Made by a program: the position numbers and the translations under genes. Under the pieces are notes generated by a model that had not been told where the DNA came from, made no database searches, and saw only the letters and a program-made list of their open reading frames with translations. Of a DNA stretch of 64,000 bases, positions 52,584 to 61,050 are shown piece after piece (within the stretch, counting starts at the first letter, position 1; each line of letters begins with the position of its first letter). Location: positions 62,001-126,000 of the forward strand of contig JAHBVX010000007.1 in the NCBI GenBank assembly GCA_019637295.1. The letters run 5' to 3'. The DNA comes from Polyangiaceae bacterium (GTDB taxonomy: Bacteria; Myxococcota_A; Polyangia; Polyangiales; Polyangiaceae).

Positions 52584-54023
52584 CGTGCGTTCGAAGCCGT
52601 ACAGCGGGTCCTGGGCGCTGGCGGTCGTCCACTCGAGGCTCACCTCGGACAGGCCGCGGTTCGGCAAGAGGTCCAGGGTCTGCATCTCGTCGCGGATCGC
52701 TGGCGCGAGATCGCCGGAGGCGACCAGGTCGTCGAGCACATCGAGGCCCACCGGGCGCAGGCGCACCCGCAGGGTGACCCGATCCGGCGAGCCCTGAGCG
52801 ACCTGGGTCTGCGGGAAACGCCGCGAGACGTGGGTGACGTAGAAGTCCGGATGAGTCTTGTCGATGGTGACCGGACCGGGGATGGTGCAGCCCGGACGGG
52901 ACAGGTCGCTACAGTCGTTCTTGGTGGAGGCCACGTCCCAGAACATGTGCGCCTCGCTGCCGTCGCTCTTGAACACGCCCTCCCGCAAGAGCCACAGCTC
53001 GGGATCCGGGTGACCGACGACGGGCTCGCCATCTGCCACCACGCCGCTCTGGTACAGGCGCGTCTGCCCCTCGTAGGCGATGACCTCGGTGAACACTCGG
53101 CGGTCGTGGGCCGCGCCGCTCGGGAAGCGATGTCCGGCGCCCACGTTGTCGAGCAGCACCTCGAGCACGAAGCCACCCGGCACCTCCGCGAGGCAGATCT
53201 CCGAACGCAGCGTCACGTCCAGCATCTGCTCGGTCAGCTGTCTTTGTTCTGCGCGACGCGGGAACGACGTGAGCGCCAGATCGACCCCCACCATGTCGTG
53301 GGTGTAGCGCGCGGGTCGCACACCAGCGCCCGGCACGTCGGCGATCACGCTGTTGGGCACCGGCAGCATGTGGCAACTGTTGCAGGTCTGCAGCTCCCCG
53401 CCCGTCTTGCCGCTGAAGAGGCCCTCGGTCCACTCCAGGTACGTGCGCTCGAGGTGCACCGCGGCGGGCGCCGGCGGCGAAGGCAGCACGATGTCGTGGC
53501 AGCTGCCGCACAGCTCCGCGCTGCGTGGATCGCGCCGGTCGAAGAGGGGCGAGTACTTGGAGCGGTGGGCCTTGCTCTTCAGCGGGTCGGGGATGCTGCC
53601 GCGCATGGTGGTGTCGTTGGCGAGCTTCAGGGCAGCGTTGTGGGTGCCCGTCACGCTCTCGACGTTGTGGCAGAAGTAGCAGGTCACGCCGCGCAGGGCG
53701 GCTGGCACGTCGTCGAGGTTCAGTCCGTCCGTCGTGAGCCCTTCGCGGACCGCGAGGGGCGCGTGGCAGCCGACGCAGAAGTCGCCCAGCGCGCCGCCGG
53801 TCTCGCGCTGGCCGCGCGCGTTCATGGCGCGAAAGACAGGATCCTCCGCGGCGTAGGCGTGCATGCTGCCGGACCACTCGGCGTGCTGCGCCGGATGGCA
53901 CTCGGCGCAGGTCGCGGGATCGAGCAGTTGGTCGCGGCTGAAGGTGGAGCTCTGCCCTGGAGGATCCTCGCCGCAGCCGAAGGCCAGCAGCGATCCGAGC
54001 GCCGCGCACGGCAGGCGCCTCAT
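52536..54023 (-). CDS. Five-heme c-type cytochrome lipoprotein
   Basis: The product has 495 residues. The signal peptide ends LLAFGCGE. Five CxxCH heme sites are visible: CAECH, CVGCH, CYFCH, CGSCH and CNSCH. The C-terminal third, without hemes, is beta-rich and ends NARR. The HAEWSGSMHAYA context near the first heme resembles cytochrome c554-type/multiheme proteins. It probably carries electrons at the cell surface. It is the third gene of an ATGA-coupled operon. Confidence 0.85.
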   Translation of the reverse strand: MRRLPCAALGSLLAFGCGEDPPGQSSTFSRDQLLDPATCAECHPAQHAEWSGSMHAYAAEDPVFRAMNARGQRETGGALGDFCVGCHAPLAVREGLTTDGLNLDDVPAALRGVTCYFCHNVESVTGTHNAALKLANDTTMRGSIPDPLKSKAHRSKYSPLFDRRDPRSAELCGSCHDIVLPSPPAPAAVHLERTYLEWTEGLFSGKTGGELQTCNSCHMLPVPNSVIADVPGAGVRPARYTHDMVGVDLALTSFPRRAEQRQLTEQMLDVTLRSEICLAEVPGGFVLEVLLDNVGAGHRFPSGAAHDRRVFTEVIAYEGQTRLYQSGVVADGEPVVGHPDPELWLLREGVFKSDGSEAHMFWDVASTKNDCSDLSRPGCTIPGPVTIDKTHPDFYVTHVSRRFPQTQVAQGSPDRVTLRVRLRPVGLDVLDDLVASGDLAPAIRDEMQTLDLLPNRGLSEVSLEWTTASAQDPLYGFERTLPGLGVARCVSNARR

Positions 54024-54436
54024 CGCAGCGCTCCTGCCTCGACCCACAGCCGGAGCGCGCACGCTTCTTGGGCGGAGAGCGGGGTCTTCGGTGGCATGGA
54101 CCAAGGGTGACCCGCGCGATGAGTGCGCACGACCAGCTCGCTGCAGGCGGGATCACCCGGGCGCAGGCGGCCCTTCTCGAGCAGCGCGGCGTGCGCACCG
54201 TCCGGATCGTCCGACGAGAACGCCAGCCCGCCGCGCTTCTTGTCCGCAGAGTGGCAGGCGCCCTCCGCTTGGCCGCAGGTGGGCACCAGTGTGCGCACGA
54301 AGACCTCGTCGAAGGTGGGGGGATACAGCGGGCTGCAGGCTGGCGACAGCTCCACGCAGTCGGGCATGGGCTCGGCCGCTTCCGCGGAGCACGAGGCACA
54401 GGCCAGCAGGGTGAGCCAGGTGACGACTCGGCTCAT
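54020..54436 (-). CDS. Cytochrome-c-like lipoprotein lacking a full heme motif
   Basis: The product has 138 residues. The signal peptide ends LACASC. The segment TCGQAEGACHSADKKRGGLAF is like the heme region of planctomycete-type cytochromes, where CxxCH would be expected. Here the spacing is C-x6-CH, so covalent heme attachment is doubtful. LSAQEACALRLWVEAGAL is the usual C-terminal helix of that fold. It is coupled to both neighbours by ATGA. Confidence 0.68.
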   Translation of the reverse strand: MSRVVTWLTLLACASCSAEAAEPMPDCVELSPACSPLYPPTFDEVFVRTLVPTCGQAEGACHSADKKRGGLAFSSDDPDGAHAALLEKGRLRPGDPACSELVVRTHRAGHPWSMPPKTPLSAQEACALRLWVEAGALR

Positions 54437-54894
54437 CCGACGCAGAAGGTGAAGGTCGTGCCGTCCGAGGTGGAGCCGGACTGCGCCTCGACCCGCACCT
54501 CCCACAGCCCGGGCATGAACAGGTTCACGGGTGAGAGCTGGTAGCGCCCGTCACCCTGGGGGCTGACTTGAGTCTGCTTGGGGCTGCCGTGCTCGTGGTC
54601 CGGCATCCAGGTGCTGACCGTGAGGGTGGCGCCATCGAGCGCGGCGCCGGCGGCTGACAGCTCGAGCAGCCAGCTGTTGTCGAAGAGCTGCGGGGGGGCG
54701 GGGGTGGCGCTCACGAGGGTGAACGTGAGCGCGCCGTCATCCCCGGGGTGCGTCATGCCGGCGCTGAAGGTCTCGCCGCGTCCGCCGCAGGGCGTGCCGG
54801 CGCCGCCCGTGCCGCCGCTGCCCTGCGGGTCGTCGCTGCTGCTGCAGCCCGAGCCCAAGGCGAGCAGGGCAGCAGCGAGGAGCCAGACGCGCAT
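54433..54894 (-). CDS. FixH/YtkA-like lipoprotein
   Basis: The product has 153 residues. The lipobox is GSGC, followed by a short Ser/Gly linker and an Ig-like domain (ALTFTLVSATPAPPQLFDNSW; GLWEVRVEAQSGS). The pattern LMPGLWEV is typical of FixH/YtkA-like domains, which occur near cytochromes and copper proteins. It is the first gene of the cytochrome operon. Confidence 0.7.
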   Translation of the reverse strand: MRVWLLAAALLALGSGCSSSDDPQGSGGTGGAGTPCGGRGETFSAGMTHPGDDGALTFTLVSATPAPPQLFDNSWLLELSAAGAALDGATLTVSTWMPDHEHGSPKQTQVSPQGDGRYQLSPVNLFMPGLWEVRVEAQSGSTSDGTTFTFCVG

Positions 54895-54935
54895 GGGCGA
54901 ACCATAGAACACGCCGACAGGGTCGCAAGTTCGCG

Positions 54936-54973
54936 CGCCTCAGCGCGGGGGAAATGGGCGCCCGTCGAGCTCG
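54936..54973. repeat. 38-bp repeat, copy 1: displaced 3' end of the cupin gene
   Basis: It matches 55683-55720 at 35 of 38 positions. On the minus strand it encodes ELDGRPFPPR-stop, the C-terminus of the ChrR-like gene (there EIDGRPFPPR-stop). The rest of the gene is not present here. Together the two copies flank the methyltransferase gene. Confidence 0.7.
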
Positions 54974-55012
54974 TCCGGACGCTTCCGCGTCTACCCGACA
55001 GCGGTCAGCGCC

Positions 55013-55609
55013 CTAGCGGGGCTTGTCCGCGACCACGAACGCGAACCAGCCGACGAGCTCCTCGCTGCCGCGGATGACGAAGCCCGCGTCCTCGAGCGCG
55101 CGGGTGAGCTGGGGACCGCTGAAGCGATCGTGCAGCGGATGCTCGAGCAGGCGGCGCCAGACCGGGTGCAGGATGAACTTCGCGAGCACCTCTTCCAGGT
55201 AGAGGCGCCCGCCGGGCTCGAGCACCCGGTGCGCTTCGGCGAGGGCGCGCCGCCAGTCGGGGATGTGGTGCACGATGCCGAAGTCGAAGACCGCGCCGTA
55301 GCTGCCGCTGTCCGCCGCGATGTCCGTCGCGCTGCCCTGCCACACTCGCACTCGCGTTCCACGCGAGGCGAGGCGCCGCCGGGCGAGGGCGACCATGTGG
55401 GGATCGAGATCGAAGGCGTCCACCGACGCGGCCCCGAAGTGATCGAGGATGATCTCGGTGCCCACGCCGCGGCCACACCCCAGCTCGAGGCAGCGCCGCC
55501 CCGCCGCGCGCCCGCCGAGCCGCGTCAGGGTGCGCGCCTCGAAGTGCCGCTGGATCCCCGCGCGGACCGGGTTGTTCATCATCGCCTTCTCGAAGCGGTT
55601 CAGCAGCAC
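55013..55609 (-). CDS. Class I SAM-dependent methyltransferase
   Basis: The product has 198 residues. The SAM motif is CLELGCGRGVGTEIIL, then VDAFDLDPHMVALAR, GIVHHIPDWRRALAEAHRVL and EPGGRLYLEEVL. The family is the UbiE/type-11 methyltransferases; the substrate is unknown. GTG 55609 gives a normal N-terminus; longer frames are Arg/Pro-rich and poor. It lies between two copies of a cupin 3' end, so it may have been inserted there. Confidence 0.75.
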   Translation of the reverse strand: MLLNRFEKAMMNNPVRAGIQRHFEARTLTRLGGRAAGRRCLELGCGRGVGTEIILDHFGAASVDAFDLDPHMVALARRRLASRGTRVRVWQGSATDIAADSGSYGAVFDFGIVHHIPDWRRALAEAHRVLEPGGRLYLEEVLAKFILHPVWRRLLEHPLHDRFSGPQLTRALEDAGFVIRGSEELVGWFAFVVADKPR

Positions 55610-55682
55610 GAGCCAGCTGTGGCAGAGGGCCGCGCGCGGCGCAAGCGGGACGCACGACAGGCCGGGCGCGCGGGCGCCGGGG

Positions 55683-55720
55683 CGCGTCAGCGCGGGGGGA
55701 ATGGGCGCCCGTCGATCTCG
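55683..55720. repeat. 38-bp repeat, copy 2: native 3' end of the cupin anti-sigma gene
   Basis: This is the original copy at the end of the ChrR-like gene. It is 35 of 38 identical to 54936-54973. Confidence 0.7.
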
Positions 55721-56274
55721 ATGCCCTCGTGGAGCACGACCGCGAACACGCACGGCTCGGCGTCGAGCACTCGGTAGGCGTGCGACGAACCCGCGGGCAT
55801 CTCGTGCAGCGCGCCGGGTCCGAACTCCGCGCCCGTCGAGTCGACGTAGCCGCCCGAGAGCACCAGCACCCGCTCGAGCCCCCGGTGCGTGTGCTCGGGG
55901 AACGCCGTGCCCGGCTCGAGGCTGACGATGCCGGCGTCGGCGGCCGCCAGCGCTGGCCCCGGCTCGAGATGATAGAGGCGCATCCCCGCGACGGGAGCGG
56001 CTTGCCAGCGGGCCGGAGCGTCGAGTTCGGCCAGGATGGACCGGACTCGCTCGAGGGGCAGCTCGAACAGCTCGCCGAGGCGCTGCCAGAAGGGGGCGTA
56101 GCGTTCGGCGCCGCCGCGCAGCGAGGCGAGCAGCCGCTCGCGCAGGCGCTCCGGCGCTGGGGCCGCGACCGCGAGCGCGTAGTACGCGAGCACCTCCGCC
56201 AGCGCTGCGGCGTCGGGCTCGTCGAGCTCGTCGAGCTCCAGGGACTCGCGCACGAACGCGGGCAGCCTCGTCAC
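55687..56274 (-). CDS. ChrR-like cupin anti-sigma factor without N-terminal zinc motif
   Basis: The product has 195 residues. The C-terminal cupin has FPEHTHRGLERVLVLSGGY and FGPGALHEMPAGSSHAYRV, with His and Glu metal ligands. The N-terminal region (about 1-90) is helical but has no H-x3-C-x2-C zinc motif and no Cys at all, unlike classical ChrR. It overlaps the sigma-factor gene by ATGA, so the two are made together. Release would have to rely on the cupin, or on a zinc-free interaction. Confidence 0.78.
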   Translation of the reverse strand: MTRLPAFVRESLELDELDEPDAAALAEVLAYYALAVAAPAPERLRERLLASLRGGAERYAPFWQRLGELFELPLERVRSILAELDAPARWQAAPVAGMRLYHLEPGPALAAADAGIVSLEPGTAFPEHTHRGLERVLVLSGGYVDSTGAEFGPGALHEMPAGSSHAYRVLDAEPCVFAVVLHEGIEIDGRPFPPR

Positions 56275-56837
56275 CGCTCCACCCCCAGCGCGCTGCGCAG
56301 CTTGTGCATGGCGGCGGCGGTCCGCGACTTGACCGTGCCTATGGGGATGCCGAGCCGCTCGGCGATCTCCGACGCGCTCAGCCCCTCGAAGTACCCCAGT
56401 CGCATCACGTCGAGCTGCTCCTCGGGTAGCGCGGTGAGCGCCTGCAGCACCCGCTGGCGATCGTGCGAGAGCGTCGGGTCATCGTCTCGGGTCGACGCCC
56501 AGCGCGCGCTCTCGGGCAGCGCGGTGGAGCGGCTGACCGCGGCTGACTTGACGTGATCGAGCGCGCGACTGCGCGCTCGCAGCGCGAGCCACGCGCGCGC
56601 GGTACCCCGGGCGGCGTCGTAGTCCCCGGCGCGCCGCCAGGCCTCGAGGAACACGTCGTGGGCCACGTCTTCGGCCTCGGCCTCCGACGAGACGATGCGG
56701 CGCACCACGCCGTACACGAGCCCGCCGAGCTCGTCGTAGAGCTCGCCGAGGGCCTCGACGTCGCCACGGGCCATGCGCTCGACGAGCGCGCGGTGGCTCG
56801 GGGAGTCCCCCTTCCGGTCGTCGCTGCTCGCGCCCAC
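56271..56837 (-). CDS. ECF sigma factor (SigK/RpoE-like) paired with cupin anti-sigma
   Basis: The product has 188 residues. Region 2 reads LGELYDELGGLVYGVV and AEDVAHDVFLEAWRRAGDYD; region 4 reads LGYFEGLSASEIAERLGIPI and GTVKSRTAAAMHKLRSAL. The class is the SigK/RpoE group that works with ChrR-type anti-sigmas in singlet-oxygen or peroxide stress. GTG 56837 is used; longer frames are antisense to the flavoprotein. A promoter-like pair (GATCC, 16 bases, CGTATC) lies about 75-100 bases upstream. Confidence 0.88.
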   Translation of the reverse strand: MGASSDDRKGDSPSHRALVERMARGDVEALGELYDELGGLVYGVVRRIVSSEAEAEDVAHDVFLEAWRRAGDYDAARGTARAWLALRARSRALDHVKSAAVSRSTALPESARWASTRDDDPTLSHDRQRVLQALTALPEEQLDVMRLGYFEGLSASEIAERLGIPIGTVKSRTAAAMHKLRSALGVER

Positions 56838-56910
56838 GCGGGCACCGTAGCAAACGGCGCCAGCGCGCGGAAGGCGGGGAGGGCCGCCGGGGCCGGGCCG
56901 AACATGCTCA

Positions 56911-56939
56911 GATACGAGCGGCGCGCGGTTTCGGATCGG
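56911..56939 (-). promoter_or_regulatory. Candidate autoregulated ECF promoter
   Basis: On the minus strand GATCC (56937-56933), a 16-base spacer and CGTATC (56916-56911) resemble the TGATCC/CGTA-type promoters of ECF/ChrR systems. It would start the sigma gene about 67 bases before its GTG. I do not see the same pair clearly before the 59803 operon. Confidence 0.4.
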
Positions 56940-56969
56940 GCTTGGCCTCCGGGGCGCTAGATTCCCCCG

Positions 56970-58607
56970 ATGCCCGCCGTGCCGGAAGAGATCACCCTCG
57001 AGCTCGGACTCGACGACGCTGACGAGCCCGACGCGCTCTCGGCGCGGGCGGCGCGGGCGGTGGGCTGCAGCGTGGCCGAGCTGCCGCCGCTCGAGCTGAA
57101 GAAGCGCAGCATCGACGCGCGGCGCGGCCGAGTGCGCTTCGTGTTGGTGCTCGGCCAGCCCGAGCCCGAGGCCGCGCTCGGCGAGCCGCCGCCGCGTCCG
57201 GCTCGGAGCGCCGGGCAGGTGGTCATCGTGGGGGATGGACCAGCGGGCTTGTTCGCCGCCTACGAGCTCGCGCGTCACGGCGTCGGCGCCGTCGTCCTCG
57301 ATCGCGGCAAGCTCGTGCAGCCGCGGCGCCGAGACTTGAAGGGACTCAACCGCCACGGGCTAGTCGATCCGGACAGCAACTACTGCTTTGGTGAGGGAGG
57401 CGCGGGAACGTACAGCGACGGCAAGCTCTACACCCGGGCGCACAAGCGTGGGAATGTGCGCGACGTCCTTCAGATCCTCGCCGCGCACGGTGCGCCCGCG
57501 GCGATCTTGACCGAGGCACGACCGCACATCGGCAGCAACCGGTTGCCGCTGGTGATCACCGCGCTACGCGAGCACCTCGAGTCGGTAGGGGTTCAGTTTC
57601 GCTTCGGCGTGAAGGTCGTCGGTCTGCGCACCGAGGGTGGGCCTGGCAGCCGGCGGCTCGCCGCCGTCTGCCTCGACGACGGCAGCGAGCTCGAGGCGCG
57701 CGCGGTGGTGGTGGCCACCGGGCACTCGGCGCGGGACGTGTTCGACTGGCTCGCCGCGGCCGGCGCCCGCTTGGAGGCGAAGCCCTTCGCGCTCGGCGTC
57801 CGCATCGAGCACCCCCAGCCGCTGATCAACGCCATTCAGTACGGTCGCGACGCGGGGCACCCCAAGCTGCCGGCGGCCGCGTATCGCCTCGTCGAGCAGT
57901 GTGACGGGCGTGGGGTGTTCTCGTTCTGCATGTGCCCCGGCGGGTTCATCGTCCCCGCGTCCACCGAGCCCGAGGGCCTGGTGGTCAACGGCATGAGCCT
58001 GTCCAAGCGCGACTCTCCGTTCGCGAACTCGGGGCTCGTGGTGCAGATCGAGCTCGAAGACCTGGAGCGGGTCGGGCTGCGGGGTCCGCTCGCCGGGGTC
58101 GAGCTGCAGCGCCGGGTCGAGCGCGCGGCGCTCGCCGCCGGCGGAGGCCGGCTGGTCGCGCCGGCGACTCGGGTGACGGACTTCCTCGCGCGCCGCGGGT
58201 CGACCACCGCGCCTCGCTCGAGCTACGTCCCCGGGCTCGCCGCCGGCGACGTCGCGGAGGTGCTCGCGGTGGCCGAGCTCGGCCTCGAGCAGCGGCTACG
58301 CCACGCGCTCGGCGCGTTCGGCAAGCGCCTGCGGGGCTACGTCAGCGAGGAGGCCGTGCTGGTCGCGACCGAGTCTCGCACCAGCTCACCGGTGCGCGTG
58401 GTGCGAGACCCGCAGACGCTCCAGGTGCCCGGGCTGACGGGCGTGTGCCCAGCGGGGGAGGGCGCCGGGTACGCGGGCGGCATCGTCAGCGCCGCCGTGG
58501 ACGGCATGCGGGTCGCGCGCGCGCTGCTTCAGGCCGGCTTGCTCGACTCCAGCACCACGCGCGTGATCTCCGCCGGCGCGCCCAGCCGCATGGGCGGACC
58601 CCAGTAG
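56970..58607 (+). CDS. FAD-dependent oxidoreductase (COG2509-like)
   Basis: The product has 545 residues. An N-terminal domain of about 70 residues precedes the Rossmann motif VVIVGDGPAGLFAAYELAR. YCFGEGGAGTYSDGKLYTR and CMCPGGFIVPAS are typical of an uncharacterised FAD protein group. VCPAGEGAGYAGGIVSAAVDG is the C-terminal FAD-binding segment. The substrate is unknown. It diverges from the sigma-factor operon, and its last 79 bases overlap the opposite gene. Confidence 0.85.
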   Translation: MPAVPEEITLELGLDDADEPDALSARAARAVGCSVAELPPLELKKRSIDARRGRVRFVLVLGQPEPEAALGEPPPRPARSAGQVVIVGDGPAGLFAAYELARHGVGAVVLDRGKLVQPRRRDLKGLNRHGLVDPDSNYCFGEGGAGTYSDGKLYTRAHKRGNVRDVLQILAAHGAPAAILTEARPHIGSNRLPLVITALREHLESVGVQFRFGVKVVGLRTEGGPGSRRLAAVCLDDGSELEARAVVVATGHSARDVFDWLAAAGARLEAKPFALGVRIEHPQPLINAIQYGRDAGHPKLPAAAYRLVEQCDGRGVFSFCMCPGGFIVPASTEPEGLVVNGMSLSKRDSPFANSGLVVQIELEDLERVGLRGPLAGVELQRRVERAALAAGGGRLVAPATRVTDFLARRGSTTAPRSSYVPGLAAGDVAEVLAVAELGLEQRLRHALGAFGKRLRGYVSEEAVLVATESRTSSPVRVVRDPQTLQVPGLTGVCPAGEGAGYAGGIVSAAVDGMRVARALLQAGLLDSSTTRVISAGAPSRMGGPQ

Positions 58608-59728
58608 CCGGTGCCGTTGCTCACGTACACCAGCGTCTCGCCGAAGCGGCTGAGGCCGCTCACGACGGGCTGCTGCAGCCGAACGAACAGGTTCCAAGGC
58701 CAGATCTGGCCGCCGTGGGTGTGACCCGAGAGCTGCAGACCGACGCCGAGCTTCTGCGCCTCGAAGGCCGCGCGGGGCTGATGCGCGAGCAGCACCAGCT
58801 CGCGCTCCACGTCGCGTCCGTCGAGCGCGCGCGGTAGGTCCGCCCCGTGACCGCGTCCGAAGCGATCGGCGTTGTAGTCGTCGATGCCCGCCAGGTCGAA
58901 GCCGTCCTCGCCGCCGATCGCCACGCGCTCGTTGCGCAGCACGCGAATGCCCAGCCGTTCGAGCTCCGCGCACCAGTCCTCCGCCCCGGAGTAGTACTCG
59001 TGATTACCGGTCACGAAGTACACGCCGTGCTTGGCGCGCAGCTTCGCCAGGGGCGCCACGTGCTCCCGGAGCTGCTCCACCGAGCCGTCCACCAAGTCGC
59101 CGGTGATCGCGATCAGATCCGGCTCCAGGGCGTTGGTGCGCGCCACCACCTCCTCGATGAACGCCTTGTGAATGGTGGGGCCGACGTGGACGTCCGTGAG
59201 CTGCGCGATGGTGAAGCCGCTCAGCCCCCGGGAGAGTCTCGCCAGAGGCACGCGCACCTCCTTGACGAAGAGCCGCGTCAGCCCCTGATGGGTCGCCACG
59301 GCCCCGAGCCCGCCCGCGAGCACGGCGACGGAGGCGCCGAGGATGCGCGCGAGGGCGAGGCGGCGCTCCGGATCCGGCGGGCCGAGCTCGCTCGCGAGCG
59401 CGTGGCGCAGGCTCCACGCGGCGCGCACCAGCTCCCCGAGGCCGAGCAGCACGACCGTGAGGAACAAGAGCCCCATCCAGCCAAAGGCGAGCAGCATCAG
59501 CGGGCGCATGCGCTCGAGCGGGAACTGTTGAGAGAGCCAGAAACTCAGCGGAACGCTCAGGAACAGCAGCACCACCAGGGTCGTCAGGGTGCGGTGCAGG
59601 GCGGGCGGCAGCTCCAGATCCCGCACCAGCCTCGCCCAGATGAAGTAGTGCAGCCCGCCCGCCAGGCTGATGACCACGGTCAGGAACAAGAAGAACGTCA
59701 GCGCTCGACCCACCGCAGGCATATGCAT
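58529..59728 (-). CDS. Membrane metallophosphoesterase (YaeI-like)
   Basis: The product has 399 residues. About four membrane helices fill the first 150 residues, followed by a calcineurin-like domain: AQLTDVHVGPT, ITGDLVDGS, TGNHEYYSG and LSGHTHGGQIWP. Relatives (YaeI) hydrolyse lipid-linked phosphates such as UDP-diacylglucosamine. It is divergent from the amine oxidase operon, with 74 bases between starts. Confidence 0.88.
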   Translation of the reverse strand: MHMPAVGRALTFFLFLTVVISLAGGLHYFIWARLVRDLELPPALHRTLTTLVVLLFLSVPLSFWLSQQFPLERMRPLMLLAFGWMGLLFLTVVLLGLGELVRAAWSLRHALASELGPPDPERRLALARILGASVAVLAGGLGAVATHQGLTRLFVKEVRVPLARLSRGLSGFTIAQLTDVHVGPTIHKAFIEEVVARTNALEPDLIAITGDLVDGSVEQLREHVAPLAKLRAKHGVYFVTGNHEYYSGAEDWCAELERLGIRVLRNERVAIGGEDGFDLAGIDDYNADRFGRGHGADLPRALDGRDVERELVLLAHQPRAAFEAQKLGVGLQLSGHTHGGQIWPWNLFVRLQQPVVSGLSRFGETLVYVSNGTGYWGPPMRLGAPAEITRVVLESSKPA

Positions 59729-59802
59729 CGGTGGGCTCCGAATGCCAACCGTTGGTCGGGGGCACTCCCATTCTTGTCCAGGACGTTCTATGGACAGCCT
59801 CG

Positions 59803-61050
59803 ATGCGGATCGCCGTTGTCGGGGCTGGGATCTCTGGGCTGGTGACGGCCTATTTGCTCGCGCGGCGCCACGAGGTCCACGTGTTCGAGGCCCTCGACGC
59901 CATCGGTGGTCACACCCGCACCGAGCGCGTCAGCCACGGCGGCAAGCAGTACGCGGTGGACACCGGGTTCATCGTGTTCAACACCTGGACCTACCCGAAC
60001 TTCACGCGTCTGATGCAGACCCTCGGTGTGGCGTCGCGCCCCACCCGCATGAGCTTCGGGGTGTGGGACGAGCCGAGCGGGATCCAGTACGCCGCCACGA
60101 CCCTCGCGGGTCTGTACGCCACGAGGCGGGCGCGCTGGTCGCCGTCGCACCACCGCATGGTGCTCGAGATCCTGCGCTTCAGCCGGACCGCCCAGGCCGC
60201 GCTCGATCGGAGTGAGCCCGACGTCTCGCTGCGGGAGCTGCTCGACCAGGGCCGCTACGGCGAGGCGTTTCGGGAGCGCTTCGTCGTGCCCATGGCGGCG
60301 GCGATCTGGTCAGCGGATCGACGCGAGATCCTCGACGGTCCGGCGCGCTTCTTCCTGCGTTTCTTCGAGCATCACGCGATGCTGAGCCTGATCGATCAGC
60401 CCGTGTGGAGGACCATCGTCGGCGGCTCGCAGTCGTACGTCGCGCCGCTGACCGCCCGCTTTCACGACCGAATCGCGCTCGAGCGACCGGTGCGCGCGGT
60501 GCGCCGCCGGGCGAGCGCAGTGGAGCTGGCGTTCGATGACGGCCCGGCCACGAGCTTCGACCAAGTGGTCCTGGCGTGTCATAGCGATCAGTCCTTGGCG
60601 CTGTTGGCGGACCCTTCGCCCGAGGAGCGGGAGGTGCTCGGAGCCCTCCGCTACCAGGAGAACGAGGCGGTGCTGCACACCGACGACTCGGTCCTGCCCC
60701 CCGCACCCCGGGCGCGCGCCGCCTGGAACTACCACGTGACCGGTCGCGGCGAAGGGCCGGTGGCCGTGACCTACGACATGAATCGGCTGCAGGGTCTGGA
60801 GGCCGACGTGACCTTCTGCGTCACCCTCAACCGCCACGATCGCATCGATCCGAGGCGCATCCTGCGGCGTACGACCTATCACCACCCCGTGTTCGACCGC
60901 GCCGCCGTCCGCGCTCAGAGCCGCTTCGAGCACATCAGCGGCGTCGGGCAGACCCACTACGCCGGCGCGTACTGGTACAGCGGCTTCCACGAGGACGGCG
61001 TCAGGAGCGCGCTGCGGGTCGCGCGGCGCTTCGGGAGCTTCCTGCAGTGA
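59803..61050 (+). CDS. FAD-dependent amine oxidase-like protein (COG2907)
   Basis: The product has 415 residues. RIAVVGAGISGLVTAYLLAR is the FAD-binding start, then IGGHTRTERVSHGG, DTGFIVFNTWTYPNF and QTHYAGAYWYSGFHEDG. This group is regularly found with DUF1365 and cyclopropane-fatty-acid synthase genes, as here, and is often controlled by ECF/ChrR pairs. It may oxidise or reduce a lipid or carotenoid-like compound; the reaction is not established. ATG 59803 is chosen. It overlaps the next gene by ATGA. Confidence 0.9.
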   Translation: MRIAVVGAGISGLVTAYLLARRHEVHVFEALDAIGGHTRTERVSHGGKQYAVDTGFIVFNTWTYPNFTRLMQTLGVASRPTRMSFGVWDEPSGIQYAATTLAGLYATRRARWSPSHHRMVLEILRFSRTAQAALDRSEPDVSLRELLDQGRYGEAFRERFVVPMAAAIWSADRREILDGPARFFLRFFEHHAMLSLIDQPVWRTIVGGSQSYVAPLTARFHDRIALERPVRAVRRRASAVELAFDDGPATSFDQVVLACHSDQSLALLADPSPEEREVLGALRYQENEAVLHTDDSVLPPAPRARAAWNYHVTGRGEGPVAVTYDMNRLQGLEADVTFCVTLNRHDRIDPRRILRRTTYHHPVFDRAAVRAQSRFEHISGVGQTHYAGAYWYSGFHEDGVRSALRVARRFGSFLQ

